DNA of 64,000 nucleotides from Nostoc sp. C052 (GCF_013393905.1 NZ_CP040274.1:272426-336425), one strand, 5' to 3'; positions 1-9,801 are shown, numbered from the stretch's first letter. The notes: a model not told the origin generated them from the sequence alone. Made by a program: numbers and translations.

Positions 1-231
1 TATCGAACAAACTTAAATTTACAAATTGCGCTACTGACAGAGCATGAAGTCACACGAGTATTACAAATGCTTGATGCGATTCAAGACAAAATGGGCATTG
101 ACAATGATGAAGACAGTGAGCTTGCTGATTTAGAAATGGAAACCAAGCCCGAAGATGTACTAACTGAAATTGAGCGGCTTCAGCAGTTAGCACTGAAGAG
201 AAAAAAGCTGATTAAACATAATTCGAGATAA
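1..231 (+). CDS. DUF1003 family membrane protein, C-terminal end only
   Basis: An open frame runs in from the left edge and stops with TAA, leaving 76 codons. The sequence seen is the hydrophilic tail that follows the two membrane helices in DUF1003 proteins: a helical stretch (NLQIALLTEHEVTRVLQ, then LDAIQDKMG) followed by a charged, Lys-rich end. DUF1003 proteins are small inner-membrane proteins of unknown function, often found with cyanobacterial stress genes. The membrane part lies outside the window, so the assignment rests on the tail alone. Confidence 0.55.
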   Translation, partial: YRTNLNLQIALLTEHEVTRVLQMLDAIQDKMGIDNDEDSELADLEMETKPEDVLTEIERLQQLALKRKKLIKHNSR

Positions 232-420
232 AGACTTTTTTCAATTTGATTGAGCGCAACCCTCTATAGAGAGATATCTTTTTAATCCCCTCAAATAGTA
301 CTCAGCGATGCCTACGGCTGTAAATTACGCGCTTTTCACTCTTGCAGCTGCTAACTGTAAAATCCAGATATTCAAGGGACTAATTTTTGTAGTGCAGATT
401 TGAAAGATACATCGTTCCTG

Positions 421-1767
421 CTAGATAATCTTTTTCTGATTAAGCTTTCGGATTTCTGCAATTACACCATCAAGCCCACGATTGCCATAAATAATTAGCA
501 ATCGTTCCGCAGATAAGTAACTTAGCACAGGGTTACGAAATTTTTTAATATATGTTGTATCTGTAGGATTATAGCCAAACTGGGGAGCGATCGCTTTCAA
601 TTGCTCTTGAACAGTGGTAACAGCCGGAATTGATAAAACAAAATCGGCATCTGACAGGTTATGCAAGGCATATTCAGCCAGGAAGTTAGTAAGTGAAGAA
701 TTTGTACTCAGCGCGAAACTGCCAAGCTTACGGACTATCGGCAAACGTAGATGGTTTTGCTTATCCATGAATAAATAACCTTGAATCACGGGGTCAATTC
801 CAGCAATAATTGCAGCCGCACGTAACCAGTTAACTACCTTGTACTCGTTACCGAGAGTGGGAGATGAGTGAGCGCAAGCTTGAGTAATCACAAACTCTGG
901 GGATAACTTTCGCTTCATCGTCTCTGCCAAACTGATGATGTGATGACCACCAGTTCTAGAATCGCCCGACGCACCATAATTGTCTGTTTTACCATTCCCA
1001 CCGAAGTTCAACTCCTGGAACTCAGTGCCTAAAGCGTTCCACTGAAAGACGATTGATTTTGCCCAGTCATGCCAGATTGGTGCTGCAATTAATAGGTCGT
1101 TACTGATATAAATGTCTGAATCTACTTTACTTTCACTATCTGGATTGACAATTGGTAAACCATTACTGTTTGTTTGACCATATATTAGCCGATAGTTACT
1201 CGCAAAGCTCAAATTACTAATATTATTAAATGCTTCATGTATTGGTAGTCCTCCGGGATAAGCATGGTGACTGTTATTTCCACTTCCAGGTGCAGAGAAA
1301 AAAGACTGGGGAAGTTGAGGGCAGACACTACCATCATTGCTAACTGGTGGGAAAATTCCAGCTATTAGTCCACCTGGAAAGGTCATATCGTCCACAGCAT
1401 CTACCAAGCCGACTTTGAGCAATTGCTGTACAATCTCCTGCTTTCTGCGATTGCTTAACCCATATCTATGCATGATACAGGTTGTGGGATTATCAATTGC
1501 ATCAAGTGTGGCTTTTCTCAGTTTGATATCTTTTATTTTCTCTGTCTGGTTTACCAAAAAAATTTTCGCTGACTGCACTAAGGGGGATTTTTCAGCAAGC
1601 CTAATCGCTTCAGTATTACCCACTCCCAATACCTGTTGGTTGGTGTTATTGCTCATGAAAGCATATCCTTTGGGTCTGCCTTGTTTCTCCTCTGCTCGTA
1701 AAGGTGTGACAAACAATAATAAGCTTAAGCATAAACTTACTAATAATAGAAGATGAGATGATTTCAT
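421..1767 (-). CDS. Secreted HD-domain phosphohydrolase-like protein
   Basis: The 448-residue product begins with a clear signal peptide (hydrophobic residues 5-22, cleavage likely after LRA near 25), so it should be exported. The HD-domain pattern is visible: HHAYPGGLPIHE at 167-178, the HD pair at 233-234 (IWHDWAK), and GHHIISLAETM at 274-284, followed by a further His at about 302. HD proteins bind divalent metals through these residues and hydrolyse phosphate esters, often nucleotides. A signal peptide on such a protein is uncommon and points to an extracytoplasmic substrate. It is a single gene with no operon partner. The fold call is well supported by the motifs; the substrate is unknown. 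Confidence 0.7.
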   Translation of the reverse strand: MKSSHLLLLVSLCLSLLLFVTPLRAEEKQGRPKGYAFMSNNTNQQVLGVGNTEAIRLAEKSPLVQSAKIFLVNQTEKIKDIKLRKATLDAIDNPTTCIMHRYGLSNRRKQEIVQQLLKVGLVDAVDDMTFPGGLIAGIFPPVSNDGSVCPQLPQSFFSAPGSGNNSHHAYPGGLPIHEAFNNISNLSFASNYRLIYGQTNSNGLPIVNPDSESKVDSDIYISNDLLIAAPIWHDWAKSIVFQWNALGTEFQELNFGGNGKTDNYGASGDSRTGGHHIISLAETMKRKLSPEFVITQACAHSSPTLGNEYKVVNWLRAAAIIAGIDPVIQGYLFMDKQNHLRLPIVRKLGSFALSTNSSLTNFLAEYALHNLSDADFVLSIPAVTTVQEQLKAIAPQFGYNPTDTTYIKKFRNPVLSYLSAERLLIIYGNRGLDGVIAEIRKLNQKKII

Positions 1768-1856
1768 GCAGATTATCAGCCTTTAGTTACAAAAGATTAA
1801 TCCTCTATTGCAGTTGCCTCTAGAAAATTTACTTCCTAGACGCAACTGCGACTTAT

Positions 1857-2294
1857 TTAGGTGTAAATTGGCCCATGTGAATCTTGGCTACGAATGGGAA
1901 ATTCTACAAAACCCACTGGATGATGAGTAAAATGCAGTACAGACAAACCGGGATTATCTTCTGTCGCATAGGCAATAGATGCGTCTATGTATTCACCCTG
2001 TAACCGTGCTAGTTCTCCGGCGATGAATGGTACTGGATCTACTAACCCTTCATTATCTCCGAAGCGAATAGCTACAAAAATTTCCTTGCTCACTTCCAGT
2101 CCTTCTGGAAATCCCTCAGTATGCTCTACCTGAATATTGCTTAAAATTAAATGCTGATGATTCGCACCATGATGATTTTCTGGAGCCGGAAACAATTTTT
2201 CAATATCCCCAACTACTCGAATTAGTGGTGCGCCCAATGAATGCTTGAAACGATGATGATTTAGGTATCTTGTTGCTTTGGTGAACTTGCTCAT
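1857..2294 (-). CDS. DUF3465-like protein
   Basis: A 145-residue protein without signal peptide or membrane segment. The centre resembles DUF3465: a Gly-x-x-His-Gln core (HGANHQHLIL, about 42-51), a GEY motif near 100, and a late VLHFTHHPVG stretch near 118-127 that matches the His-Trp-Thr-His-His pattern of that family. Many His residues suggest metal binding. Function is unknown. It sits alone between the HD protein and a divergently transcribed phospholipase D-like gene, with about 270 bp of shared upstream DNA. Confidence 0.5.
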   Translation of the reverse strand: MSKFTKATRYLNHHRFKHSLGAPLIRVVGDIEKLFPAPENHHGANHQHLILSNIQVEHTEGFPEGLEVSKEIFVAIRFGDNEGLVDPVPFIAGELARLQGEYIDASIAYATEDNPGLSVLHFTHHPVGFVEFPIRSQDSHGPIYT

Positions 2295-2564
2295 AAAACA
2301 CTACCTTTTCGAGTTGAAAAATTTTACTAGATACTTTTGAGTCAATCACGAAGCAAGGCTTTCAAAAGTATACATGAGATACATTTTTACAAATCCACTC
2401 ATCCTCAACTTAAAACTAACTTAAACTCTAGATAAACAAATATTAATTTATCTGGTTTTTAGATAACCTTCAGATTTATTTAATATCTTTAATTCACTTA
2501 TTTGTCAAACTACTTCATCAATATGGAGTACAGTAAAAGCAAATACCTCAAACAGGGCTGACTT

Positions 2565-3677
2565 ATGTCGAAAAAAGTGAGTTCAGCAATCAATCCGACT
2601 TTCTTAACAGATGTAAATCATGGTGGAAATAAAGGGCAACCACTTTTGATTGCAGAACAATTAGCTGAGTTTATTGATGGAGCAAAGTCAAATCTGCACA
2701 TTGCAATCTATGATTTTCGTTTAACGGAATCAACTCTTGCAGAACCCGTAATTACAGCACTTAAGAACAAAGCCCAAGCGGGTGTCAAAGTCCGAATTGC
2801 TTTTGATCATGGAAAACCTGAAACTAAAACAGTTGATGCTTTTATCGCTAGTGGCAGCGATCCAGCACCGAAAGGAACCAAAGCATTCCTAGAAAGTGTA
2901 TTTGAGGGAACTCAAGTTGAAATAAAGAGCATTGCTGGCTCAAAGCTGATGCATAATAAATATGTCATCCGAGATGTGAATACCAGTGAAGCAACTTTAT
3001 GGACTGGTTCAGCTAACTTTACAGACGATGCTTGGACTTACCAAGACAACAATATATTGCAAATTTCTTCGCCCCAGCTTTGCTCATACTATGAAACTGA
3101 CTTTCAGGAATTGTGGGTGAGTGGCAATATCAAGACCACAGGTGTTGGGGATACTGGTAAAGTTTATATTGCTTCAACTGAAGTTGATTTCGCCTTCTCC
3201 CCAGGAGAAGGTCAGACCATTGACCACATCATTTCTAGTTTAATTGGTTCAGCAAAAAAGCGAATCAAGATTGCTTCCATGATGATCACTTCTCATGCAA
3301 TTCTCGCTGCACTTGATGATGCCCTCAGACACAAACAGGTGAAAGATTTTAGTGGAGTATACGATGCTACACAAATGTCTCATGTGGTGAAACTTTGGCT
3401 CAAAACTGAAGCAAGTGTCGGTGTTGCTGAAACTTTTAAAGAGGTATCATCTCATCTAGTTGGGAAGCACTCCGAGCCTTATAAACCAGATAGCAAACAC
3501 AATTTCATGCACAATAAGGTTGTGGTCTGTGACAACATTGTGGTCAGCGGCAGTTTTAACTTTTCTCGCAGTGCCACACAGAATGCTGAAAATATCGTTG
3601 TGTTACATGATGAAAGCTTGGCAGAGCAATATAGCGATTACATTGACCAATTGCTGATGCACTATAGTAAAGTATAG
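2565..3677 (+). CDS. Phospholipase D-like protein with two HKD motifs
   Basis: The 370-residue product has two PLD half-domains. Each carries an intact HxK(x)4D motif: HNKYVIRD at 130-137, followed by TGSANFTDDA, and HNKVVVCD at 316-323, followed by SGSFNFSRSA. The two His residues form the single active site of the phosphodiesterase superfamily, which includes phospholipases, nucleases and transferases. There is no signal peptide, so a cytoplasmic nuclease or lipase role is possible. The ATG at 2565 follows a purine-rich stretch and gives the full N-terminal half-domain. The gene appears intact and stands alone. The superfamily is certain; the substrate is not. Confidence 0.85.
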   Translation: MSKKVSSAINPTFLTDVNHGGNKGQPLLIAEQLAEFIDGAKSNLHIAIYDFRLTESTLAEPVITALKNKAQAGVKVRIAFDHGKPETKTVDAFIASGSDPAPKGTKAFLESVFEGTQVEIKSIAGSKLMHNKYVIRDVNTSEATLWTGSANFTDDAWTYQDNNILQISSPQLCSYYETDFQELWVSGNIKTTGVGDTGKVYIASTEVDFAFSPGEGQTIDHIISSLIGSAKKRIKIASMMITSHAILAALDDALRHKQVKDFSGVYDATQMSHVVKLWLKTEASVGVAETFKEVSSHLVGKHSEPYKPDSKHNFMHNKVVVCDNIVVSGSFNFSRSATQNAENIVVLHDESLAEQYSDYIDQLLMHYSKV

Positions 3678-3870
3678 TCACAGCAGTCAAGAGTATTCTT
3701 TTCTACCTCTGTCAGAGGTAAGTTTTTGATCGGCTTCATCGTCCCAACTTGATGGTCAATCAGAAGCATGGCTGAGTTTTCTTGAGTGAAATCAAAATAT
3801 TGCATTATGCTATTTTCCTATTTCCTCAAAAGAAGAGCGATCGCAGCCAACCTCTAACTCAGTAACATAG

Positions 3871-4560
3871 GCTTTCGTCTCTTTTAGTTTAATCGACCAA
3901 TTGTCACAAAAGGGGCTGACTTGGAAAGGGTATTTTGAAGATATTCCTTCTCCAGGCTCTAAGTCCGTTGTCGCTCCCAGTCTCAATCGTGCATTATATG
4001 CGGTTAAACATAATGGTTTTATGAACTTCAAAAACGTGCAAGATGACCCGAACTTACCCAGTAAAATAGTCGGGATTGACCAACTTATTACCGACCTGAA
4101 AAGTAATAAAGTTCCCAACTACAGCCACATCATCTTCAACCAATGTCATGAAATGCACGGTTTAGCAGAGTGTCCCCAATTGCACAAACTGATTCAAACC
4201 GGCGACACGATGATTGGAAAAGTTGTGAATCAAATCACCACTTCTAAGTTGTGGGCTGAGTCTGGCAATAATGCAATTATTATTACCTGGGATGAAGATA
4301 GTAATCCTCATGACAAAGCTCAAATTCAAGGTTGCTGTGGTTTCGACCCTGATAGCAAGGCTAACTTTGGCGGCGGTCACATTGCAACGATTGTGATTAC
4401 TAATCACGCCTCACGGGGCATTGTAGATAACACACCCTATAATCACTACTCATTGCTACGAACTACTGAAGATGCTTTTGGCATCTATGAATACTTAAAC
4501 TCTGCTAATGACACGACTAGAGGAGTTAAACCGATGACCAATCTATTTGTGAAAAAATAA
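3871..4560 (+). pseudogene. PF04185-type phosphoesterase, 5'-truncated remnant
   Basis: The reading frame resembles the C-terminal two thirds of the PF04185 phosphoesterase family (acid phosphatase / phospholipase C-like). Clear family matches are SLIDQLSQKGLTWKGYFEDIP at the start and later AIIITWDEDSNP and GGGHIATIVI, with NHYSLLRTTEDAFG near the end. Family members start about 100 residues earlier with a metal-binding segment containing Glu-Asn-x-Ser/Thr. Here that part is missing and an in-frame TAG lies at 3868-3870, while similarity already begins just after it. A shorter product could start from the TTG at 3901, but it would lack catalytic residues. I call it a truncated relic. Confidence 0.75.
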
Positions 4561-4670
4561 TCAAGATATAATCTACTACACCAACTCTTTCAGGATTCAC
4601 AATTTTATAACTGCCTGGTAGTTTCATTGTTGACCTGTAATTTGATAAAATTTGCACAGTTTCATAGATT

Positions 4671-5336
4671 ATGCGTTATTCTGTATTGGCTACTGACTAC
4701 GACGGCACACTCGCAACTGACGGTCATGTGCATGAAAATACTTTGGCAGCACTTTCACGTCTACGGAATTTTGGTTACAAACTCATCTTGGTGACAGGTA
4801 GAGAACTAGATGAATTACTGCAAGTTTTTACACAAGTAGATTTATTTGATTATGTCGTGGCAGAAAACGGCGCTTTGCTGTATTCACCAGCTACCCGTCA
4901 GGAGAAACTATTAGCTTCGCAACCACCAAAAGAATTTATCAAAGCATTACGCTCGCGCCAAGTCAAACCCCTGTCAGTTGGTCGTGTAATTGTCGCCACT
5001 TGGCATCCCCAAGAAACCATAGTTTTAGAAACTATCCGCCACTTGGGATTAGAATTGCAAGTTATATTTAATAAAGGCGCAGTGATGGTGCTACCATCAG
5101 GAATTAATAAAGCCACAGGGTTAGCAGCAGCTTTGGAATATATGCATTTATCACCTGAAGATGCAGTCGCGATTGGCGATGCAGAGAATGACCATGATTT
5201 CGTAAGTATTTGTGGTTATTCAGTAGCAGTTGCCAATGCTTTGCCAATACTAAAAGAGCGCGTGGATTTTGTGACTAATGGTAGTCGAGGCGATGGTGTT
5301 ATAGAACTAATCGAAAAACTCATCTCCTCAGATTAG
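4671..5336 (+). CDS. HAD-superfamily (Cof-type, IIB) phosphatase
   Basis: The 221-residue protein contains all HAD motifs: motif I DYDGT at 9-13 with both Asp residues, motif II VTGR at 41-44, a Lys in GINKATGL near 147, and motif IV GDAENDHDF at 169-177. The spacing between motifs II and III matches the type IIB cap of Cof-like phosphatases, which hydrolyse sugar phosphates, phosphoglycolate or similar small molecules in the cytoplasm. ATG 4671 is preceded by AT-rich DNA and no operon partner is near. The class is secure; the substrate cannot be read from the sequence. Confidence 0.85.
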   Translation: MRYSVLATDYDGTLATDGHVHENTLAALSRLRNFGYKLILVTGRELDELLQVFTQVDLFDYVVAENGALLYSPATRQEKLLASQPPKEFIKALRSRQVKPLSVGRVIVATWHPQETIVLETIRHLGLELQVIFNKGAVMVLPSGINKATGLAAALEYMHLSPEDAVAIGDAENDHDFVSICGYSVAVANALPILKERVDFVTNGSRGDGVIELIEKLISSD

Positions 5337-5420
5337 TATGCCTATGGCGACAAACTAAGCCATAAGATGGTTCCATTCTCAATATAATCTACATTCTTAT
5401 CATTACTTATTGCGAAAATA

Positions 5421-5633
5421 TTAAGCGCTCATTTTAAGTCTTGGAAATAAATCAAACAGTAGCGGTGAAATACTCAATGCTACTAATGCTGGTAAAAAAG
5501 CACCAATGACCGAACCAAAGTAAGGAATTATTTCAAATAAACCTGCAATAATCCCAAATGGTAGTGCTGACGGAATCCCCAAAATCAAAATTTCTTGAAA
5601 AATAAGTTTAGCATTTTGTGCATTTGCATAAAA
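5421..5633 (-). pseudogene. AI-2E/PerM-type permease fragment (last ~70 codons)
   Basis: Read on the minus strand, the frame encodes about 70 residues ending in TAA at 5421. It contains the hydrophobic, Pro/Gly-rich segment GLFEIIPYFGSVIGAFLPAL, which is the most conserved part of the AI-2E transporter family (PF01594). Upstream in frame a TAA at 5634-5636 precedes it, with no start codon that would give a whole protein. The family normally has about 350 residues and eight membrane helices, so this is a leftover piece. It lies directly downstream of the LssY-like gene on the same strand. Confidence 0.65.
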
Positions 5634-5656
5634 TTATCCTGTTTTCTTGAGTTGAG

Positions 5657-6493
5657 CTATTTAAAATAGTGTCGCAGCCATGACCACAGTTGATTTTTGA
5701 ACTTAACAGGCTCTGGTGATGGTGAATAAGTTGATGGTTTTGTTTGAGCAATATTATTCATTGAAAGTACACAAATAGTTAGTTCGCCATCTGTATAATA
5801 TCTGTCACCTCCTCCGTTACGACCAACCCATGTGGCCCCTATACCTGTGACTTGATATAATTGGGCAATCTGGTGTGTCAAATCAATACTTTTAATTACG
5901 TTATCTCTTTCTTGATCAATGTCTGCGTCAATATGGTGAGTAATCTGTCCTGTGCGGTGGCTAAGTTCCACGCTTTGGTCAAATGTTGCTGAACCTAGCC
6001 ATAGGGGTCTACTATCAGCATTCAGGTTATTTGATTGCCACAAGCGAACGTGATGTCTAGTTTTGGCATTGTTTCCTATAGGTAGTTCAAAAGCTAAATC
6101 CTGTTTACGTCCCCACAGATATAAATTACTTACAGGTGCAGTTGGGTAAGAATCCTTGAGGAGAACACTTTTAGCAATTCCAACACTTGAGCGTAAGGTG
6201 ATCGGGTCTGCCGGATACCAGCCTGCTGCCAGTAGCGCCTGCACCACTTCTGCTGTTGTACCGACAAATCCAATATTCAAAGGATCTCCAGAGATCCCTT
6301 CTGCCGTTTGCGTTGTTTTCGGAGAATGTTCCAGCTTGGGGTTATGTTCGTAGTGACGCCACAGTGCTGGTAAAACCACATAACTTACCAGTCCATATAA
6401 GCCGAGTAAACCAACTGACGTTCCAAAAATATACCAAAACCAATGTCGATGTTTTGGGTGTCCATCACTATTTGAGTTAGAGGCTTGTTGCAT
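5657..6493 (-). CDS. LssY C-terminal domain membrane-anchored protein
   Basis: The 278-residue product has one N-terminal membrane helix (about residues 20-48, rich in Trp, Leu, Val) after a short His-rich cytoplasmic start. The rest matches the LssY_C domain pattern: DPLNIGFVGTTAEVVQALLAAGW near 70-92, then SNLYLWGRKQDLAFE, RHHVRLWQS, a WLG motif and HHIDADIDQERD. The domain is of unknown function and occurs in bacterial membrane proteins, sometimes fused to PAP2 phosphatases. The gene follows zwf on the same strand with a 36-bp gap, so the two may be cotranscribed. Domain call strong, role unknown. Confidence 0.75.
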   Translation of the reverse strand: MQQASNSNSDGHPKHRHWFWYIFGTSVGLLGLYGLVSYVVLPALWRHYEHNPKLEHSPKTTQTAEGISGDPLNIGFVGTTAEVVQALLAAGWYPADPITLRSSVGIAKSVLLKDSYPTAPVSNLYLWGRKQDLAFELPIGNNAKTRHHVRLWQSNNLNADSRPLWLGSATFDQSVELSHRTGQITHHIDADIDQERDNVIKSIDLTHQIAQLYQVTGIGATWVGRNGGGDRYYTDGELTICVLSMNNIAQTKPSTYSPSPEPVKFKNQLWSWLRHYFK

Positions 6494-6529
6494 TTGAATT
6501 CGCTGACCAAGCTATATTGACTTTTTTAA

Positions 6530-7912
6530 TTAATCATCTCTAGCTAATGGGTTGTACCACTGATCCCTTGGCAAGAGCAGTTGATCTGACTCAGGTGGAC
6601 CCCATGTATTTGGCTCATACTCATAAATTGGTGTGACGTTATCGAGAATTGGCTGGACAATCCGCCATTCCTCTTCTACGGTATCTTCTCGTACAAACAA
6701 GGTGGGATCGCCCCGCATAGCATCACCCAATAGACGTTCATAGGGTTCCATCTCGTCGCCACCTCCGTAAAAGGCTAGGAGTTCAACCGTAGAGCCGATC
6801 ATATCTTCTCCGGGGATTTTAGTGCGAGCGCCCAATCCCACAATTACCTCTGGATCTAGTAAAAAACGAACATAATTACCGTTTTCTTGTCTTCCCTCCT
6901 GGAACACATTTAAAGGTGGACACTTGAACTTGACCATCACCTCAGTAGTTTTGACAGGCAATTTCTTCCCAGCCCTAATGTAGATGGGAACTCCTGACCA
7001 CCGCCACGTATTAATAAATAACCGCACGGCAACAAAAGTTTCTACTTGGGAGTCAGGCGAAACACCTTCTTCGTTGCGGTAATCAGAAAATTGACCGCGA
7101 ATAATATCATCGGGTTGCACTTCCACTATAGCTTTGAGAATACGCTCTTTTTCATCCCGGATGGAATCAGCAGCCGTACTGGCGGGAGCATCCATACACA
7201 CTGAAGCCAATATTTGCAGCATGTGGTTTTCCACCACATCCCGAATTGCGCCAGTTTCCTCATAGAAGCGCCCTCTTCCTTGAATGCCAAAGTCCTCTGC
7301 CATCACAATCTGGATGCTTTCAACATAGTTGCGATTCCAGATGGGTTCGAGAAAAGAGTTGGCAAACCGAAAATAGAGTAAATTCAGCAGTGGTTCTTTG
7401 CCCAGGTAATGGTCGATGCGATAGATGGATGATTCGGGAAAAACTGATGCCAGAATTTGATTTAACTCGCGTGCTGATTTCAAATCCCGTCCAAATGGTT
7501 TTTCAATTACCACCCGCGCATTTTTAGCACAGCCTGATTCGCCCAATCCTGACACTACTTGTGCAAACAAGCTCGGTGGAATTGCCAAATAGTAGAGGGG
7601 ATGAGTAGCATCACCAAGGGCAAGACGTAATTTTTCGTAAGTTTCTGGTTTGTTGTAGTCACCAGCAACGTATTGGAGTAGACCAGAAAGTTTCTCAAAT
7701 GCGTCTTGATCTATACCACCATTATGTTCTAAGCTATCACGTGCCCTTTCCCTAAGTTGATCCGTTGTCCAAGATCGTCCGGCAACCCCAATCACTGGGA
7801 CATTGAGATTCCCCCGTCGTACCATTGCCTGAAGGCTGGGGAAGATTTTCTTGTAGGCCAAGTCACCTGTTGCCCCAAAAAATACCAGTGCGTCTGAATC
7901 AGGAGTTCCCAT
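6530..7912 (-). CDS. zwf: Glucose-6-phosphate 1-dehydrogenase
   Basis: A 460-residue glucose-6-phosphate dehydrogenase, which oxidises glucose 6-phosphate to 6-phosphogluconolactone with reduction of NADP+. The N-terminal nucleotide-binding loop FGATGDLA (12-19), EKPFG (137-141) and the catalytic signature RIDHYLGKE (165-173) are all present. It is somewhat shorter than the usual 490-510 residues of cyanobacterial Zwf. No opcA was seen nearby, although chromosomal cyanobacterial zwf is usually next to it. The remnant of 6-phosphogluconate dehydrogenase upstream on the same strand suggests that this was once a plasmid-borne pair for the oxidative pentose phosphate path. Likely active. Confidence 0.93.
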   Translation of the reverse strand: MGTPDSDALVFFGATGDLAYKKIFPSLQAMVRRGNLNVPVIGVAGRSWTTDQLRERARDSLEHNGGIDQDAFEKLSGLLQYVAGDYNKPETYEKLRLALGDATHPLYYLAIPPSLFAQVVSGLGESGCAKNARVVIEKPFGRDLKSARELNQILASVFPESSIYRIDHYLGKEPLLNLLYFRFANSFLEPIWNRNYVESIQIVMAEDFGIQGRGRFYEETGAIRDVVENHMLQILASVCMDAPASTAADSIRDEKERILKAIVEVQPDDIIRGQFSDYRNEEGVSPDSQVETFVAVRLFINTWRWSGVPIYIRAGKKLPVKTTEVMVKFKCPPLNVFQEGRQENGNYVRFLLDPEVIVGLGARTKIPGEDMIGSTVELLAFYGGGDEMEPYERLLGDAMRGDPTLFVREDTVEEEWRIVQPILDNVTPIYEYEPNTWGPPESDQLLLPRDQWYNPLARDD

Positions 7913-7923
7913 GACTAACCTCT

Positions 7924-8199
7924 TTAAGAATTAGCTTTTTCATCATACCCGCCAAACTGATAGCGCATGGCTGACAAAAGTTTCTCCGCAAAGTTTGCTT
8001 CTCCACGCCAGCTAAAACGAGCAAAGAGGGCGTAACTTTTCACCGGAGTCGCTACAGATTCAATTGCTGCGTTCGCATTCTGGCGACCTTCGCCAGAATT
8101 TGATACACCACCACCAAACTCTTCTAAATTGCGGCTTGTCAATAAGGCGATCGCTGTCAACCAAGTTCCATAGATTTTTCGCCTTCTGGTTTTGACCAA
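7924..8199 (-). pseudogene. 6-phosphogluconate dehydrogenase, C-terminal remnant
   Basis: The 91-codon frame matches the end of the 6PGDH C-terminal domain: NLEEFGGGVSNSGEGR, AAIESVATPVKSYALFARF, then FAEKLLSAMRYQFGG at the tail. A whole enzyme has about 300-480 residues with an N-terminal Rossmann domain, and none of that is present upstream. The last step of the family (NADP-dependent oxidative decarboxylation of 6-phosphogluconate) cannot be done by this fragment. The first 22 codons look unrelated and may be fused flanking DNA. It ends 11 bp before zwf, which fits a decayed gnd-zwf operon. Confidence 0.75.
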
Positions 8200-8706
8200 T
8201 AATCTTTACCATAATTTCTTGTGTCAATAAGCTTTAACTCCTATTTTTAAATGATTCTGGAAGTCCCTTAAGGCTTTGCAGTGGTGATTGCTTCTAACTA
8301 TTGGAGTAATAATAATCTCTTGGGTATGGACACACATGTAGGTCTATTATTTGCCGAAAAATGTACATACAAATACCAAGCTTTGTATATTCTTTACATT
8401 CTTCTCCTTTCTAAGCAATATTTTTTATAAATCAGTAGTTGACCACAAAAAAAGTGATAAAGAATACATAATTTCCTTGTTGAATGTTGCGATCGCCTCG
8501 CCATTCTCACGCTTCTAGAGTAATCATCAAATGAGAAAATTACCACTGGGTAAATCGGTAAATCGTACTTTAGGCACGGGAAATTCTGCCGAATTTGTTA
8601 AAAACTTCATTTAAGTTCGTGGTGTATAATCCTTGAGATGTCTTTTTTCGCATCCCTAAATAATGCGATAGTTATATTTTAAACTTTCTACTTACATACG
8701 TATTTC
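8200..8706. other. Intergenic region, no gene seen
   Basis: About 500 bp between the gnd remnant and the J-domain gene. It is AT-rich, contains one HIP1-like GCGATCGC near 8488, and no open frame with recognisable content. It must hold the promoter of the J-domain gene, but I could not pick convincing -35/-10 boxes. Confidence 0.5.
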
Positions 8707-9753
8707 ATGCCTCGAAAAACTACAGTCCCATCGCAATCAATTAAAGTAACTCCGCTGGCTCTGTCTCAATTACATATCCGCTTAGAATTTTTAGAAAAAG
8801 AACATCAATCACTACTCAAACAGATCAAGAGAAAGCGCACAGAACTGAAGAACTTTGTTGAACAGATGCGTTCTTTTGGCACAGAATTTCTCAATAAAGC
8901 TACTCCCAGTTTCCGAAAAATGGCTGAGTTAGACCAGGAGATCCATGCTCTGTTTGAGGAGATTTTTACTACTAGAAAGTTCGGTAAACAAACCCTCAAA
9001 AATATACAAGCAGTTTACCGTGACCTACAGGTAACTGGAGCCATCAGTCTAAAACCCAACAGCCAACAGTTAGATACATTAAACGAATCGTTTGACAATG
9101 AAGATTCCCAATCAGATTTTTCAAAGGAAACTAGTGAACAACAGCATCAATCTTGGCAAGGACAACAGTCTGTAGACTCTGCCTCTTTTGTCAGAACAGA
9201 TGACCAAAGAAAAATTCGTCAAACATTTCTAAAATTAGCTGAAATCTTTCACCCTGATAAAGCCAGAGACAGTGAAACACAGAAGTCTTACACAGAAATC
9301 ATGAAAGAAATCAATAAAGCCTATCAAGAGGGGGATTTAGCAAGACTTCTTGAAATTGAACGAAGTCAACAACCCTTAGAAATTATTGACAATAATAACG
9401 AGGATGATTTAACCCGTAGATGCCGAACTCTAGAACAGCACAATCAAATCCTTCTGGCTCAATATGAAAAACTGAAACAGGAACTGCGTTTGACAAAAAA
9501 TACTCCAGAAGGAACGATGGTTTGCGATTCTCGAAAAGCTGCTAAAAAAGGCATTGACGCTATGGCTGCTATTGTAGAAACAATGGAATCTCAAATTAAC
9601 GTCGTTTCTGAGATTCGGGATTTTGTTAAAGACTTTAAAGAAAAGAAAATCACTATTCAAGAATTTCTTGATGGCCCAGTTTCTTTGCGCTCCACGGACG
9701 AGTCAATTATGGAAGATATTCTTGAGCAAATGTTGTCAGAGTTAATGAGATAG
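8707..9753 (+). CDS. J-domain (DnaJ-like) protein with coiled coils
   Basis: The 348-residue protein has a J-domain-like segment at about 165-210, with the HPD tripeptide at 182-184 in LAEIFHPDKA and the downstream helix MKEINKAYQEGD. It is flanked by long charged helices (residues 15-105 and about 235-348) that should form coiled coils. J proteins stimulate the ATPase of an Hsp70 (DnaK) and deliver clients. The J domain here is central, without the Gly/Phe or zinc regions of DnaJ, so this is a specialised type III cochaperone. Plasmid and phage proteins of this kind often serve replication, but the client is unknown. Start ATG 8707. Confidence 0.75.
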   Translation: MPRKTTVPSQSIKVTPLALSQLHIRLEFLEKEHQSLLKQIKRKRTELKNFVEQMRSFGTEFLNKATPSFRKMAELDQEIHALFEEIFTTRKFGKQTLKNIQAVYRDLQVTGAISLKPNSQQLDTLNESFDNEDSQSDFSKETSEQQHQSWQGQQSVDSASFVRTDDQRKIRQTFLKLAEIFHPDKARDSETQKSYTEIMKEINKAYQEGDLARLLEIERSQQPLEIIDNNNEDDLTRRCRTLEQHNQILLAQYEKLKQELRLTKNTPEGTMVCDSRKAAKKGIDAMAAIVETMESQINVVSEIRDFVKDFKEKKITIQEFLDGPVSLRSTDESIMEDILEQMLSELMR

Positions 9754-9801
9754 TAATTTAATTATTATTGAATAATATTTGAAAATCCTAACGTAACAGG
9801 A

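Noticed and set aside
1337..1756. 139-codon plus-strand frame antisense to the HD-domain gene
   Set aside because: The minus-strand gene has clear HD motifs and a signal peptide; the antisense frame has none.
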